Below are positions 47,210 to 57,817 of a stretch of 64,000 nt of DNA, piece after piece. Position 1 is the first letter of the stretch; every line of letters starts with the position of its first letter. Source of the stretch: an uncultured beta proteobacterium (lineage in GTDB: Bacteria > Pseudomonadota > Gammaproteobacteria > Burkholderiales > Burkholderiaceae); contig CAIUOP010000061.1 of NCBI GenBank assembly GCA_903900805.1, positions 29,185 through 93,184 of the forward strand. Reading direction: 5' to 3'. The position numbers and the translations under genes were made by a program. Below the pieces are notes generated by a model that had not been told where the DNA came from, made no database searches, and saw only the letters and a list, made by a program, of their open reading frames with translations.

Positions 47210-49801
47210 ATGTTAGAAGCCTATAACTCCATTGCTGCCGAACGCGCAGCTCTAGGTATACCTGCCCTCCCACTAAGCAAGGATCAGACGGCTGAACTGG
47301 TCAAATTATTAAAAAATCCACCGGCAGGTAAAGAGGCTGAGCTGATAGAGCTAATTACAAATCGTGTACCTGCTGGCGTTGATGAGGCTGCAAAGGTAAA
47401 AGCAGAATTTTTAGACCTAGTTGCAAAGGGCACGGAAAAATCACCCTTGATTTCACGTGTGAAAGCAACTGAACTATTGGGCACGATGCTTGGTGGCTAT
47501 AACATCAAACCTTTAGTTGAACTCTTGAGTGATGCGGAGTGTGGCGCTGCTGCTGCTGCTGCTGCTGCCCTAAAGAAAACTTTATTAATGTTTGACTACT
47601 TTCATGATGTTCAAGAGCTGGCTGAAAAAGGCAATGCGAATGCCAAGTCTGTAATGCAGAGCTGGGCCGATGCTGAGTGGTTTACTAGCCGCCCTGCTGT
47701 TCCTGAAAGCCTAAAGCTCACAGTCTTCAAAGTGACTGGTGAAACGAATACCGATGACTTGTCTCCAGCGCCTGACGCATGGAGTCGTCCAGACATTCCT
47801 CTACATGCAACTGTGATGTTAAAAAATCCACGCACTGGAATTGAGCCTGATGAGACAGGCGTACGTGGTCCGATGAAGCAAATTGCAGAGCTACAGAAAA
47901 AAGGCAATCAAATCGCTTATGTGGGGGATGTTGTTGGCACTGGTTCTTCACGTAAGTCAGCAACTAATTCAGTATTGTGGTGGACTGGTAAAGATATTCC
48001 TTTCGTTCCAAATAAACGCTTCGGCGGTGTTTGCTTAGGCAGCAAGATTGCTCCAATTTTCTTCAACACGATGGAAGATGCGGGTGCATTACCAATAGAG
48101 CTGGATGTAAATCAAATGAATATGGGTGATGTGATTGAATTACGCCCATACGAAGGCAAGGCACTGAAAGACGGTAAAGAAATTACTTCTTTTTCTCTAA
48201 AATCCCCAGTTATTTTTGACGAAGTACGAGCTGGCGGTCGCATACCGTTGATCGTGGGCCGAGGTTTAACCGCCAAAGCGCGCGCAGCTCTTGGCTTGCC
48301 AGCTTCTACTGAATTCCGCGTACCAGTAAGCCCCCCTGACAATAAGAAAGGCTTTAGCTTGGCGCAGAAGATGGTTGGCCGTGCTTGTGGCTTACCAGAG
48401 GGTCAAGGCGTTCGTCCTGGCACTTATTGTGAGCCACATATGACTACCGTTGGGTCACAAGACACAACCGGGCCTATGACTCGTGATGAATTAAAAGATT
48501 TAGCTTGCTTAGGGTTCTCTACTGACTTAGTCATGCAATCCTTCTGCCATACCTCCGCATATCCAAAACCAGTTGATATTCGCACTCACCATGAGTTGCC
48601 AGCATTTATGACTAATCGTGGTGGTGTTGCATTGCGTCCCGGTGATGGCGTGATTCACAGTTGGTTAAATCGCTTGTTATTACCCGATACCTGCGGTACA
48701 GGAGGTGATAGCCATACGCGCTTCCCAATTGGCATCTCATTCCCTGCTGGTTCTGGTTTAGTTGCTTTCGCTGCAGCTACTGGTGTGATGCCGCTAGATA
48801 TGCCTGAATCTGTATTGATTCGCTTCAAAGGCAATATGCAGCCTGGCATTACATTACGTGACTTAGTTAATGCCATACCTTTGTATGCCATCAAAAAAGG
48901 TTTATTGACAGTTGCGAAGCAAGGTAAGAAAAATATTTTCTCTGGCCGTATTTTAGAAATCGAAGGTTTACCAGACCTCAAAGTTGAGCAAGCGTTTGAA
49001 TTGTCTGATGCTTCAGCTGAGCGCTCAGCCGGTGGGTGCGCTGTGCAATTAAACAAAGAACCTATCATTGAATATATGCGCTCCAATATCACTTTGATGA
49101 AATGGATGATTGCTAACGGTTACGAAGACAAGCGTACTTTAGGTCGCCGAATCAAAGCAATGGAAGCTTGGATCGCTAAACCGGAGTTACTAAAAGCGGA
49201 TGCCAATGCTGACTATGCAGAAATCATTGAAATCGATATGAACGAAATCAAAGAGCCTATCTTGGCCTGCCCTAACGATCCAGATGATGTGAAGTTCCTC
49301 TCTGAAGTTGCTGGTGAGAAGATTGACGAAGTGTTTATTGGCTCATGCATGACTAATATTGGCCATTTCCGCGCTGCTGGTAAGGTGTTAGAAGGTAAAA
49401 CCGATATTCCTACTCGTTTATGGATTGCGCCTCCCACCAAGATGGATCAAATGGTTCTCACTGAAGAGGGTTACTACGGCATTTTGGGTCGCACCGGCGC
49501 CCGAATGGAAACGCCAGGATGTTCACTGTGCATGGGTAACCAAGCCCAAATGCGGAAAGGCTCTACAGCAGTATCTACATCTACCCGTAATTTCCCAAAT
49601 CGTTTAGGTATTGATACTCGCGTGTATTTGGCATCTGCGGAGCTCGCCTCTGTAGCCGCTCTTTTGGGTCGTCTGCCCACTCCTAAGGAGTACCTCGAGC
49701 AAGTTGAGTCTCTGAATGCAAAATCTGCTGAAGTCTATCGTTATATGAACTTTGACAAGATCAAGTCATTTAGTGATGTTGCGGATACTGTAACAATCTA
49801 A
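47210..49801 (+). CDS. acnB: Aconitate hydratase B (bifunctional with 2-methylisocitrate dehydratase activity)
   Basis: Interconverts citrate and isocitrate in the TCA cycle. The 863-residue product starts [16 protein letters not shown], as AcnB does. The annotated frame could start at 47144, but only 47210 has RBS GGAAACACC and the AcnB start. The [4Fe-4S] ligands are in [10 protein letters not shown] (about 710) and GCSLCMGNQ. The N-terminal HEAT-like domain includes an eight-alanine run from seven GCT repeats plus GCC (47546-47569). Confidence 0.98.
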   Translation: MLEAYNSIAAERAALGIPALPLSKDQTAELVKLLKNPPAGKEAELIELITNRVPAGVDEAAKVKAEFLDLVAKGTEKSPLISRVKATELLGTMLGGYNIKPLVELLSDAECGAAAAAAAALKKTLLMFDYFHDVQELAEKGNANAKSVMQSWADAEWFTSRPAVPESLKLTVFKVTGETNTDDLSPAPDAWSRPDIPLHATVMLKNPRTGIEPDETGVRGPMKQIAELQKKGNQIAYVGDVVGTGSSRKSATNSVLWWTGKDIPFVPNKRFGGVCLGSKIAPIFFNTMEDAGALPIELDVNQMNMGDVIELRPYEGKALKDGKEITSFSLKSPVIFDEVRAGGRIPLIVGRGLTAKARAALGLPASTEFRVPVSPPDNKKGFSLAQKMVGRACGLPEGQGVRPGTYCEPHMTTVGSQDTTGPMTRDELKDLACLGFSTDLVMQSFCHTSAYPKPVDIRTHHELPAFMTNRGGVALRPGDGVIHSWLNRLLLPDTCGTGGDSHTRFPIGISFPAGSGLVAFAAATGVMPLDMPESVLIRFKGNMQPGITLRDLVNAIPLYAIKKGLLTVAKQGKKNIFSGRILEIEGLPDLKVEQAFELSDASAERSAGGCAVQLNKEPIIEYMRSNITLMKWMIANGYEDKRTLGRRIKAMEAWIAKPELLKADANADYAEIIEIDMNEIKEPILACPNDPDDVKFLSEVAGEKIDEVFIGSCMTNIGHFRAAGKVLEGKTDIPTRLWIAPPTKMDQMVLTEEGYYGILGRTGARMETPGCSLCMGNQAQMRKGSTAVSTSTRNFPNRLGIDTRVYLASAELASVAALLGRLPTPKEYLEQVESLNAKSAEVYRYMNFDKIKSFSDVADTVTI

Positions 49802-49840
49802 AGGGAAAACTTCGGCACATTTTTCAATGCGTGGAAAAAT

Positions 49841-49869
49841 AAAAGGCGATCAGTTGATCGCCTTTTTTC
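49841..49869 (+). terminator. Rho-independent terminator after acnB
   Basis: GGCGATC (49845-49851) pairs with GATCGCC (49856-49862), loop AGTT, with an A run upstream and T run downstream (bidirectional type). Confidence 0.9.
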
Positions 49870-49880
49870 TCGCTCAAGCT

Positions 49881-50642
49881 TTATATCGATAACTGTAATT
49901 GCTGCCGTGCATTTTCACGACTAATGCCAGATACCCATTTATTAGTTGGCAGATCAGTTTTTTCTTTAATCAGTTTTGCACGAGCTGAAACATCTTTCCA
50001 CTCAGCCTCTAACTTTGGGCCTTTAAAGGCAATTGCAACTACATTGCAATCATGGGACTCTGGAAATAAAAGTACGCGATTATTAAACGCTTCACAGATG
50101 TTTTTGAGGTTGATCTTAAAGCTCTTATGGCGTGAAAAAAGATTCACCGTTAAAACGCCAGGTTCTTTGAGGATGTTGTAGCAACCCTTATAAAACTCAA
50201 AAGTACTTGCTGATGGGCCATCGCAAATAGCATCGTACAGATCAACCTGGACTGCATCAAAAGTATTTTTATATTTTGGACTCTTCACAAATTTCTTAGC
50301 ATCTGTCTGAAGTGTTTCGAGCCTTCGATCATCATCTGGCATTGCAAACATACTTCTTGCCGACACAATCACTGCAGGATTGAGCTCTATAACAGTTGAT
50401 TTCACTGCTGGGCAATGGCAGTGTGTGAACTTTGTCAAAGCTCCAGTTCCAAGACCCAATTGCGCAACCCGCATACCAGGCTTAGTTTCTAAAAAGAGTA
50501 GCCAGGCCATCATCTGCTGGTTGTACTCCAGATAGATTTCATTAGGGTCACGAATGCGCATCGCCCCTTGAATTAACTCAGTGCCAAAATGAAGATAACG
50601 AATTCCCCCGCTTTCAGAGAAAGTTACTGGCTCCATCAACAT
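49881..50642 (-). CDS. Spermidine-synthase-like methyltransferase-fold protein
   Basis: A 253-residue Rossmann-fold protein with the SAM-type loop AQLGLGTGALTKF (about 61-73), the acidic ELNPAVI and the VDLYDAI (catalytic-Asp-type) segments of the spermidine synthase family. The N-terminal beta domain is shortened (GIRYLHFGTELIQGAMRI) and the spermidine-synthase LDG motif is absent, so the reaction may differ from aminopropyl transfer. It starts 21 bp after purL, in the same direction. Confidence 0.8.
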   Translation of the reverse strand: MLMEPVTFSESGGIRYLHFGTELIQGAMRIRDPNEIYLEYNQQMMAWLLFLETKPGMRVAQLGLGTGALTKFTHCHCPAVKSTVIELNPAVIVSARSMFAMPDDDRRLETLQTDAKKFVKSPKYKNTFDAVQVDLYDAICDGPSASTFEFYKGCYNILKEPGVLTVNLFSRHKSFKINLKNICEAFNNRVLLFPESHDCNVVAIAFKGPKLEAEWKDVSARAKLIKEKTDLPTNKWVSGISRENARQQLQLSI

Positions 50643-50662
50643 AGATACTTGGGGTTCACTAA

Positions 50663-53600
50663 CTACTGAGCCCAGCGGCGAGCGTTACGGAATAAGCGCA
50701 ACCAGGGGCTCGCACCATCAGGAGTATTCAACCATTCAGGTGGGCACCAGCTCATCTGCGCAGCTCTAAATACTCGCTCTGGGTGCGGCATCATGACTGT
50801 AAAGCGCCCATCAGGGGTAGTTACACCTGTTAAACCACCAGGAGAACCATTGGGGTTCATTGGGTAGGTTTCAGTTGGCTTACCCTCATGATCAACAAAG
50901 CGTAATGCCTGTAAGCCTTGTTGTTGTAATTGCTCTAAATTACCCTGCTGGCAAAAGTTGGCAAAACCTTCGCCATGGGCTATGGCGATTGGCAATTGAC
51001 TGCCTTCCATGCCTTGCGTAAAGATCGAAGGTGAGGCAACTACTTCTGCCATTACTAAACGGGCCTCATATTGCTCTGATTGGTTACGCGTAAATTTAGG
51101 CCAAGCCTGTGCACCAGGAATAATTCCAGATAGATTACTCATCATTTGACATCCATTGCAAACACCTAAGGCAAAGCTATCTTGGCGGCTGAAGAAGATT
51201 GAGAATTGATCTCGGAGCTGTTGATTAAAGAGGATAGTTTTTGCCCAACCTTCGCCAGCACCAAGTACATCGCCATAACTAAATCCACCGCAAGCGATCA
51301 AGCCCCTAAAGTCATCGAGCTTTGCCCTGCCACTTAAAAGATCGGACATATGGACGTCATAGCTATCAAAGCCAGCCCAGTTAACGGCATAGGCCATCTC
51401 CACATGAGAGTTGACACCCTGCTCCCGCAGAATGGCCACTTTAGGGCGTATGTTTTTCTGAATAAATGGTGCGGCAATATCTTCTCCAGCATCAAAGGTC
51501 AGTTTAGGTGACATACCAGCATCAGATGGATTATCTAAGAGGGAAAATTCGCTATCAGCGCAAGCTGGGTTATCACGTAAGCGTGCGATTTGATAGCTGG
51601 TGTTGGTCCACATCTTCTGCAAGATTTCGCGTGGCTCGGCGAAGATATTTTTTGCATCACGCCAGATCTCAATGCGGCCATTAGTATTAGGTTTGCCAAT
51701 AACATGGCTGAAAGCACTCAGATTAAGCTTACGAAGCACTGCAAAGACGGCATCTCGATCTGCTTTACGAACTTGAATGACTGCACCAAGCTCTTCATTA
51801 AATACTGCGCGCATGGTTTGTTCATGACGGCGACCTGAAACCTGCTCCGCCCAGTTCTTTGCATCACCATAGTCCGGCTCTTGGCTAGCGTCTACTGCAA
51901 TCATGTCAACATTGATGGAGACGCCGCAATGAGATGCAAATGCCATTTCAGCAATACATGCTAATAATCCACCATCAGAGCGATCGTGATAAGCCAAGAG
52001 CTTATTATCTTTCCGGAGCTCAATGATGGCCGCAGCTAAATTTTTCAGATCATCCGGGTGATCTAGGTTTGGCGCAATCTTTCCGGACTGATTCAATACT
52101 TGAGCCAGAATACTGCCAGCCATACGGTTTTTACCACGACCAAGATCAATCAGAATTAACTCGGTGTCTAATACTGCTCCATCTTGTTCTTTAAGCTTTA
52201 ACTGCGGGGTCAGTGTTTTACGGACATCTTGTACAGATGCAAATGCTGAAATAATTAAGGAAACAGGCGCCACAACTTTTTTATCCTGCCCGTTATCCTG
52301 CCACGATGTTGCCATCGATAAAGAATCTTTACCAACTGGAATAGAAATGCCTAAAGCAGGACACAAATCCATACCAACCGCTTTAACAGAGTCATACAGC
52401 TTTGCATCTTCTCCTGGAGTGCCACAAGCAGCCATCCAATTTGCCGATAATTTAACGTCTTCTAGGCTACGAATGTCTGCAGCTAGTAGATTAGTAATTG
52501 CCTCGCCAACAGCCATCCGGGCAGCTGCAGGAGCATCAATCACTGCCACGGGGGTTCTTTCTCCCATGCTCATCGCTTCACCGCGATAGCCCTTGTAATC
52601 CATCAAAGTGACCGCACAGTCAGCTACCGGTACTTGCCATGGGCCAACAAATTGATCGCGGGCATTTAAGCCGCCGACCGTTCTGTCGCCAATGGTGATT
52701 AAGAAAGATTTGCTAGCTACGGTAGGTTGTTGCAAAACCCAAGCAATCGACTGGGCAAGATCGACATCAGTGACATTGAGCTCGCTAAATTGCTGGGCTA
52801 CCCTTTGAACATCACGATGCATCCGTGGAGGCTTGCCAAGCAGAACTTCCATTGGCATATCAACTGGCATTGCTGCATCAGTACCCAAACTCTGTTTAGA
52901 ATCGGTCAGCTGTAATTGGCGCTCTGCTGTAGCCTCGCCGACTACGGCAAAAGGGCAACGCTCGCGCTCACAAAGCGATTTAAAAAGGGTTAAATCTTTT
53001 GCTTCAATCGCCAACACATAGCGTTCTTGAGATTCGTTACACCAGATTTCTGCAGGGCTCATACCGCTCTCTTCAAGAGGCACGCTGCGTAATTTAAATT
53101 TTGCACCCAAGCCCGCACCATCTGCTAGCTCAGGGAAGGCATTCGATAAACCGCCGGCACCAACATCATGAATCGAAACGATTGGGTTCTTTTGTCCCAT
53201 AGCACGACAGGCATTAATAACCTCTTGTGCACGACGCTCCATTTCTGGATTACCGCGTTGTACAGAGTCGAAATCTAAATCTGCAGTATTGGTCCCAGTT
53301 GTAACTGAACTACCGGTAGCACCACCCATGCCAATTCGCATCCCAGGACCACCGAGTTGAATTAATAAATGACCGGCCTGTATTGCTTTCTTCGCAGTGT
53401 GGATGGAATCAATACTGCCGATACCACCAGCAATCATGATGGGTTTGTGATAACCCCGACGCGTGCCCTCAAGGGTTTGTTCAAACACCCGGAAGTAGCC
53501 ACCCAAAATTGGACGGCCAAATTCATTATTAAAGGCAGCGCCGCCTAATGGTCCATCAATCATGATCTGCAATGGGGTCGCTATGCGTTCAGGTTTGCCA

Positions 53601-54664
53601 TACCTTTCATTTTCCCAAGGCAGGCTTGTTCCGGGAATGTTGAGATTAGATACTGAGAACCCTGTTAAGCCAGCTTTAGGGCGGCCGCCAACCCCAGTCG
53701 CACCTTCATCACGAAGCTCCCCTCCAGCGCCTGTAGAGGCACCTGGGAATGGTGCAATTGCAGTGGGATGGTTATGTGTTTCTACCTTCATCAAGGTATG
53801 GACTAAACGCGTATCTTTTTCATAGCGGTGATCATCGCCCTGCGGTACCCAGGTCTCTGCTTCACAACCGGCCATCACAGCGGAATTATCAGAATAGGCA
53901 ACGATGGTTCCTTCTGGGTGCAGTTGATGGGTATTACGAATCATGGCAAACAATGAACGCTCTTGATCATCACCATCAATCGTCCAGCTTGAATTAAAAA
54001 TTTTATGACGGCAGTGCTCACTATTGGCTTGCGCAAACATGATGAGCTCTACGTCACTAGGATTACGTTTTAAGCGTATAAAGTTTTCTGTTAAGTAATC
54101 AACTTCATCATCAGAAAGGGCTAAACCAAGATCCTGATTGGCCTTATCTAGCGCTGCCCTACCTTGCTCTAGTACTGCAATCCGACTCAAAGGACGATCT
54201 TCAAGGGTTTGGTACAGGGCATTAGCGTCATCTACTGATTGAATGACGGCTTCTGTCATGCGATCATGAACTGCAGCCAGCACAATTTGTTCCTGTGCTG
54301 CGCTTAGTGTTTTTTTTGCTTTCCATGAGAACTGCGCGCCACGCTCAATACGTAATATATTTAATCCACATTGTCGGGCAATGTCAGTTGCTTTACTAGC
54401 CCATGGAGAAACTGTACCGAGGCGTGGAATGACTACAGCACCCTGCTTAGAATTAGAGCCTGTAAAAGGTTGACCGTAAGTTAACAAACTAATCAGCACT
54501 TCCTGATCTTGAGGGCTTAGTGCTTTTTCAGACCATATGAAGTGAAGATATTGCGCCTCGATCGAATTTAGCTCGATACCTTGAGCTGCTAAGGAGGCTA
54601 AAAGACGCTGCTGGCGGAAGGAAGAAAGCGCGTTTGCGCCAGGTAAAAAATGGAAAAAAGACAT
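50663..54664 (-). CDS. purL: Phosphoribosylformylglycinamidine synthase (large, single-chain)
   Basis: Fourth step of purine synthesis, converting FGAR to FGAM with glutamine and ATP. The 1333-residue single polypeptide has the N-terminal, linker, two AIRS-like synthetase repeats ([13 protein letters not shown] motif about 297-309; [20 protein letters not shown] about 506) and a C-terminal glutaminase with Cys in [14 protein letters not shown] and a final [10 protein letters not shown] motif. Length is typical for proteobacterial PurL. Confidence 0.99.
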   Translation of the reverse strand: MSFFHFLPGANALSSFRQQRLLASLAAQGIELNSIEAQYLHFIWSEKALSPQDQEVLISLLTYGQPFTGSNSKQGAVVIPRLGTVSPWASKATDIARQCGLNILRIERGAQFSWKAKKTLSAAQEQIVLAAVHDRMTEAVIQSVDDANALYQTLEDRPLSRIAVLEQGRAALDKANQDLGLALSDDEVDYLTENFIRLKRNPSDVELIMFAQANSEHCRHKIFNSSWTIDGDDQERSLFAMIRNTHQLHPEGTIVAYSDNSAVMAGCEAETWVPQGDDHRYEKDTRLVHTLMKVETHNHPTAIAPFPGASTGAGGELRDEGATGVGGRPKAGLTGFSVSNLNIPGTSLPWENERYGKPERIATPLQIMIDGPLGGAAFNNEFGRPILGGYFRVFEQTLEGTRRGYHKPIMIAGGIGSIDSIHTAKKAIQAGHLLIQLGGPGMRIGMGGATGSSVTTGTNTADLDFDSVQRGNPEMERRAQEVINACRAMGQKNPIVSIHDVGAGGLSNAFPELADGAGLGAKFKLRSVPLEESGMSPAEIWCNESQERYVLAIEAKDLTLFKSLCERERCPFAVVGEATAERQLQLTDSKQSLGTDAAMPVDMPMEVLLGKPPRMHRDVQRVAQQFSELNVTDVDLAQSIAWVLQQPTVASKSFLITIGDRTVGGLNARDQFVGPWQVPVADCAVTLMDYKGYRGEAMSMGERTPVAVIDAPAAARMAVGEAITNLLAADIRSLEDVKLSANWMAACGTPGEDAKLYDSVKAVGMDLCPALGISIPVGKDSLSMATSWQDNGQDKKVVAPVSLIISAFASVQDVRKTLTPQLKLKEQDGAVLDTELILIDLGRGKNRMAGSILAQVLNQSGKIAPNLDHPDDLKNLAAAIIELRKDNKLLAYHDRSDGGLLACIAEMAFASHCGVSINVDMIAVDASQEPDYGDAKNWAEQVSGRRHEQTMRAVFNEELGAVIQVRKADRDAVFAVLRKLNLSAFSHVIGKPNTNGRIEIWRDAKNIFAEPREILQKMWTNTSYQIARLRDNPACADSEFSLLDNPSDAGMSPKLTFDAGEDIAAPFIQKNIRPKVAILREQGVNSHVEMAYAVNWAGFDSYDVHMSDLLSGRAKLDDFRGLIACGGFSYGDVLGAGEGWAKTILFNQQLRDQFSIFFSRQDSFALGVCNGCQMMSNLSGIIPGAQAWPKFTRNQSEQYEARLVMAEVVASPSIFTQGMEGSQLPIAIAHGEGFANFCQQGNLEQLQQQGLQALRFVDHEGKPTETYPMNPNGSPGGLTGVTTPDGRFTVMMPHPERVFRAAQMSWCPPEWLNTPDGASPWLRLFRNARRWAQ

Positions 54665-54685
54665 CCCTAGATTATAAGGTTTTGC

Positions 54686-55360
54686 CTACAATAAGCGGCC
54701 GCCCTGGAGGTGCAATTGGCGCTGGCACCGCTTGGCTAAGGCTGGATCATGGGTGACCAGTACAAGGGTGGAATGATTAGCCTGATTTAGCTCAAAAAGA
54801 AGCTCTATCACCCGATTACCGCTTGCCTCATCCAGGCTCCCGGTAGGCTCATCAGCAAAGAGGATAGCGGGTTTAGTAATGAAGGCTCGAGCCAAAGCTA
54901 CGCGCTGCTGTTCCCCTCCTGAAAGGGTCTTGGGGAAATGGTCAAAGCGCTCGCTAAGACCAACCCGTTCTAACCAAGTTATAGCCTCTGCTTTGGCATT
55001 CCCAATACCGGCCAACTCTGCCGGAAGCATGACATTTTCTAACGCCGTAAGATGGGGTAGCAATTGGAAAGACTGGAACACAAAACCAACTTGCAAACCT
55101 CGAAGTTTTGCCCTGCCATCCTCATCAAGGGCAGCAAGGTCTTGTCCCATCAGAGTGATATTGCCCTCGCTTGGCAGATCTAGGCCCGCCAAGAGTCCTA
55201 GTAGCGTACTTTTACCTGAACCAGAGCTACCAGTGATCGCTACACTTTCACCAGGTTTTAACTCAAAGCAAATGTCGTGCAAAATAGTCAGAACGCCATC
55301 GCTCGTTAAAACGGACTTACCTAGATGGTTTGCACTAAGGACTGTTTCTACGGTGCTCAT
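54686..55360 (-). CDS. LolD/YbbA-type ABC transporter ATP-binding protein
   Basis: A 224-residue ATPase with Walker A GSSGSGKSTLLGLLAG, Q-loop FVFQSFQLLPHLTALENVMLP, signature LSGGEQQRVALARA and Walker B ILFADEPTGSLD. This is the LolD/MacB/YbbA class, and the divergent tesA next to it matches E. coli ybbA-tesA. In E. coli the permease YbbP follows ybbA, but here purL follows, so no permease is adjacent. Confidence 0.92.
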   Translation of the reverse strand: MSTVETVLSANHLGKSVLTSDGVLTILHDICFELKPGESVAITGSSGSGKSTLLGLLAGLDLPSEGNITLMGQDLAALDEDGRAKLRGLQVGFVFQSFQLLPHLTALENVMLPAELAGIGNAKAEAITWLERVGLSERFDHFPKTLSGGEQQRVALARAFITKPAILFADEPTGSLDEASGNRVIELLFELNQANHSTLVLVTHDPALAKRCQRQLHLQGGRLL

Positions 55361-55410
55361 AATTAAGGAGCTCGATACAAAGGCTTCATAGCCTTAAAGT
55401 AGTGAAATAA

Positions 55411-56073
55411 ATGAATCAAAATAATCTATCGACCTTCGTAACAAAAAAAGTAATTGCAATAGGCTTATTTTGCCTGTTAATTTCTTTTGTCACATCGGCC
55501 AGCTCAAATTCGACTATTTTGGTAATGGGCGACAGTCTCTCTGCTGAATACGGCATCTCCAGGGGTTCTGGCTGGGTCAAACTTCTTGAAGGGCAACTCC
55601 AAAAACAAGGTAGTCAATGGATGGTTTTCAATGCCAGCATTAGTGGAGAAACCAGCGCTGGCGGACTTGCACGATTTGAGGCCCTGCTTGTAAAAAAGAA
55701 GCCGGGCATCGTAATGCTCGAACTAGGAGCTAACGACGCCTTGAGAGGTCTATCTATTGATGAGACAGAAAAGAATTTAAGTAAGATGATTCAGCTGAGC
55801 AAAAAATCAGGGGCAAAAGTTTTGCTATTTGGCATACAAATTCCACCTAATTATGGTCAAGACTATACAAAAAAGTTTAAAGACCTTTACCCAAAATTGG
55901 CAGCACAGGAAGGAATTGAGTTAGTACCGTTTTTTATGGCAGGAGTAGTAAGCAATCCAAGCTTATTTCAAGCGGATAATATCCATCCCAATGAAAAAGC
56001 TCAAATTATCCTTTATAAAAACGTATGGGGCGCTATGGCCCCATATCAATCACTTCTCAACGTAAAAAAATAG
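55411..56073 (+). CDS. tesA: GDSL arylesterase / thioesterase I
   Basis: A 220-residue SGNH hydrolase with a signal peptide (cut near VTSASS). It has the catalytic Ser block GDSLSAEYG (about 36-44), NASISGETSAGG, LELGANDALRG, and the C-terminal DNIHPNEKAQ with the Asp-His dyad. Periplasmic TesA cleaves acyl esters/thioesters and lysophospholipids. Divergent from the LolD-type ATPase. Its stop is one base from the stop of the convergent PpiD-like gene. Confidence 0.94.
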   Translation: MNQNNLSTFVTKKVIAIGLFCLLISFVTSASSNSTILVMGDSLSAEYGISRGSGWVKLLEGQLQKQGSQWMVFNASISGETSAGGLARFEALLVKKKPGIVMLELGANDALRGLSIDETEKNLSKMIQLSKKSGAKVLLFGIQIPPNYGQDYTKKFKDLYPKLAAQEGIELVPFFMAGVVSNPSLFQADNIHPNEKAQIILYKNVWGAMAPYQSLLNVKK

Positions 56074-56074
56074 A

Positions 56075-57538
56075 TTAGCTACCCGCGCCTGTTGAGGGTG
56101 GTTTTAATGGATTAATAGTCTTAACCTTAGCGCTATCGCGCCAATAGGCCATAAAGCCTGCAAACTCAGCTTGAGCTGCTAGCGCTTGTATCTGCATAGA
56201 CTGCGCTTTATGTACCTTTGTATCCACAATGGCGGGTTGACGAACTTGATCCACTCGATACAAGGTAGTGCCAACACCTAGGTTATTCACTGATATATAA
56301 GCTGGTAATTTTTCCTGGTTCACTGACATTACTTCGTCTAAAGCATTACCACCAAGATTTGCTGGTTTGTTACGAGAAACCCAAACTGCACTACCGAAAC
56401 CAGAGGCACTCTTTGGGTCTTTTTGCAGCTCTGTATAGCGCTCAGCTGCAGCCGCTACAGCCAACTTTTCTGCAGCACGTTGGCTCACTTGTCGCTTAAC
56501 TTCACCAGCAACATCTGTGAATGGCAATGTCTGAGCAGGATTAAAAATCACCACTCTTGCCGATACAAAAACTCCAGGCGAGATTTGCACTGCTTCGATA
56601 TTACGTTTATTTTTTATGGCTTCATCACTAAAGAGGGATTGGATGACCTTTAGATTAGCTAGAGGATGATCTCTTGGTACGCCGCTTGGACCCGAGCGTG
56701 TTACTCCCTTCTGACTCTGAATACTCAGCCTTAACTTATCAGCAGTGGGCTTCAAGCTATCGGACTGGTCATAAGTCATATTGGCGAATTGATCAGCCTT
56801 TTCGCTAAAGGCTTTTGCATCCTCTTTCGGTTCAGCCTTCAGCACAATATACTCAACATCAACGAACTCTGGGCTTTCGAAAAGGTTAGCATTGGCCTTA
56901 TAAAAAGTTTGCAGTTCTTCTGGCGTTGGATTCACCTTAGATAAGAAGTTTTTAGCCTCAAATGACAAAGTCTGAACCTGACGTTCTGTCTCATATAGAG
57001 TGGAAATAATCTCCGAAAGTTTCGGGCTAGCCAATTCAGTACGGGCAACTGCATTAACTAGTTGGCTTACTTTGAGATCAAATGCCTGACTCGCATCAAA
57101 CTGCTCAATAGTTAATCCATTATTAGCTAACAATTGCTTAAAGCGCTCATTATCAAAAGTACCATCTTGGCGATATAGCGCGCGTATTTGAGGAATTCCC
57201 TGTAGATTTTTAATCAACGCTTGCTCTGAAACTTGCAGACGTAAATCGTTCACTGCGAAACCGAGAATGCGTTGTTGTAGTAGCTCATTCAAAATCGCCT
57301 GTCTAAATTGAAGGCTTTGTGCAATCTGTGGATTGCCACCAACACGTTCGGCTTGACGCTTAGCTGCGTTGTCAACTTCTTGTGAAGTAATGGGTTTACC
57401 ATTAATTTTCACCAGATCGGTTTCTTTATCCATGAAGCCGGAATAGCTAGAGATTCCAAAAAAAGCAAAAGAAGGAACGATCACCAACATCAGTGCAAAC
57501 TGCATCAATTTTTGGTGCTTACGGATAGTATCAAACAT
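56075..57538 (-). CDS. PpiD-like periplasmic chaperone without a parvulin domain
   Basis: A 487-residue protein with a PpiD/SurA N-terminal membrane anchor (about 12-30) and SurA-N type helical domain (GISSYSGFMDKETDLVKINGKPITSQEVDNA). PpiD of relatives is about 620-640 residues with an internal parvulin PPIase domain. Here the sequence runs from VEYIVLKAEPKEDAKAF directly into the downstream region (DQSDSLKPTADKLRLSIQS) with no parvulin motif (no GGDLG or FGYHII). So it is likely a chaperone without isomerase activity. Just upstream of tRNA-Val. Confidence 0.85.
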   Translation of the reverse strand: MFDTIRKHQKLMQFALMLVIVPSFAFFGISSYSGFMDKETDLVKINGKPITSQEVDNAAKRQAERVGGNPQIAQSLQFRQAILNELLQQRILGFAVNDLRLQVSEQALIKNLQGIPQIRALYRQDGTFDNERFKQLLANNGLTIEQFDASQAFDLKVSQLVNAVARTELASPKLSEIISTLYETERQVQTLSFEAKNFLSKVNPTPEELQTFYKANANLFESPEFVDVEYIVLKAEPKEDAKAFSEKADQFANMTYDQSDSLKPTADKLRLSIQSQKGVTRSGPSGVPRDHPLANLKVIQSLFSDEAIKNKRNIEAVQISPGVFVSARVVIFNPAQTLPFTDVAGEVKRQVSQRAAEKLAVAAAAERYTELQKDPKSASGFGSAVWVSRNKPANLGGNALDEVMSVNQEKLPAYISVNNLGVGTTLYRVDQVRQPAIVDTKVHKAQSMQIQALAAQAEFAGFMAYWRDSAKVKTINPLKPPSTGAGS

Positions 57539-57637
57539 GAATAAGTTCGCTAGTAATAAATATCAACTATGGGAGTGTACTAGGCGCTGAATCTGGAAGC
57601 ATGGACGCCTTGAAACAGGCTAGAAGTAGTAAACATT

Positions 57638-57713
57638 TGGTGGGCGCTGACGGGCTCGAACCGCCGACATTCTGCGTGTAAGGCAGACGCTCTACCAACT
57701 GAGCTAAGCGCCC
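57638..57713 (-). tRNA. tRNA-Val(UAC)
   Basis: On the minus strand, GGGCGCTTAGCTCAGTTGG starts the tRNA. The anticodon loop CTTACAC gives TAC. The T-loop is GGTTCGAGCCC and CCA is encoded at 57638-57640. It lies between lon and the PpiD-like gene. Confidence 0.97.
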
Positions 57714-57817
57714 CAAACATTACAGGTGAAATTGTAACCTAAGTGCCAAAAAATGCGGTTTTCCGTCAAATCAAGCCCTAAATACAGCTGTGGAAAAGAC
57801 GGAAAACCCAACGAGTT

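Noticed and set aside
48655..49092. 145-codon minus-strand ORF inside acnB
   Set aside because: Antisense to highly conserved acnB sequence. Shadow ORF.
52164..52589. 141-codon plus-strand ORF opposite purL
   Set aside because: Fully antisense to purL, low complexity, no family match. Shadow ORF.
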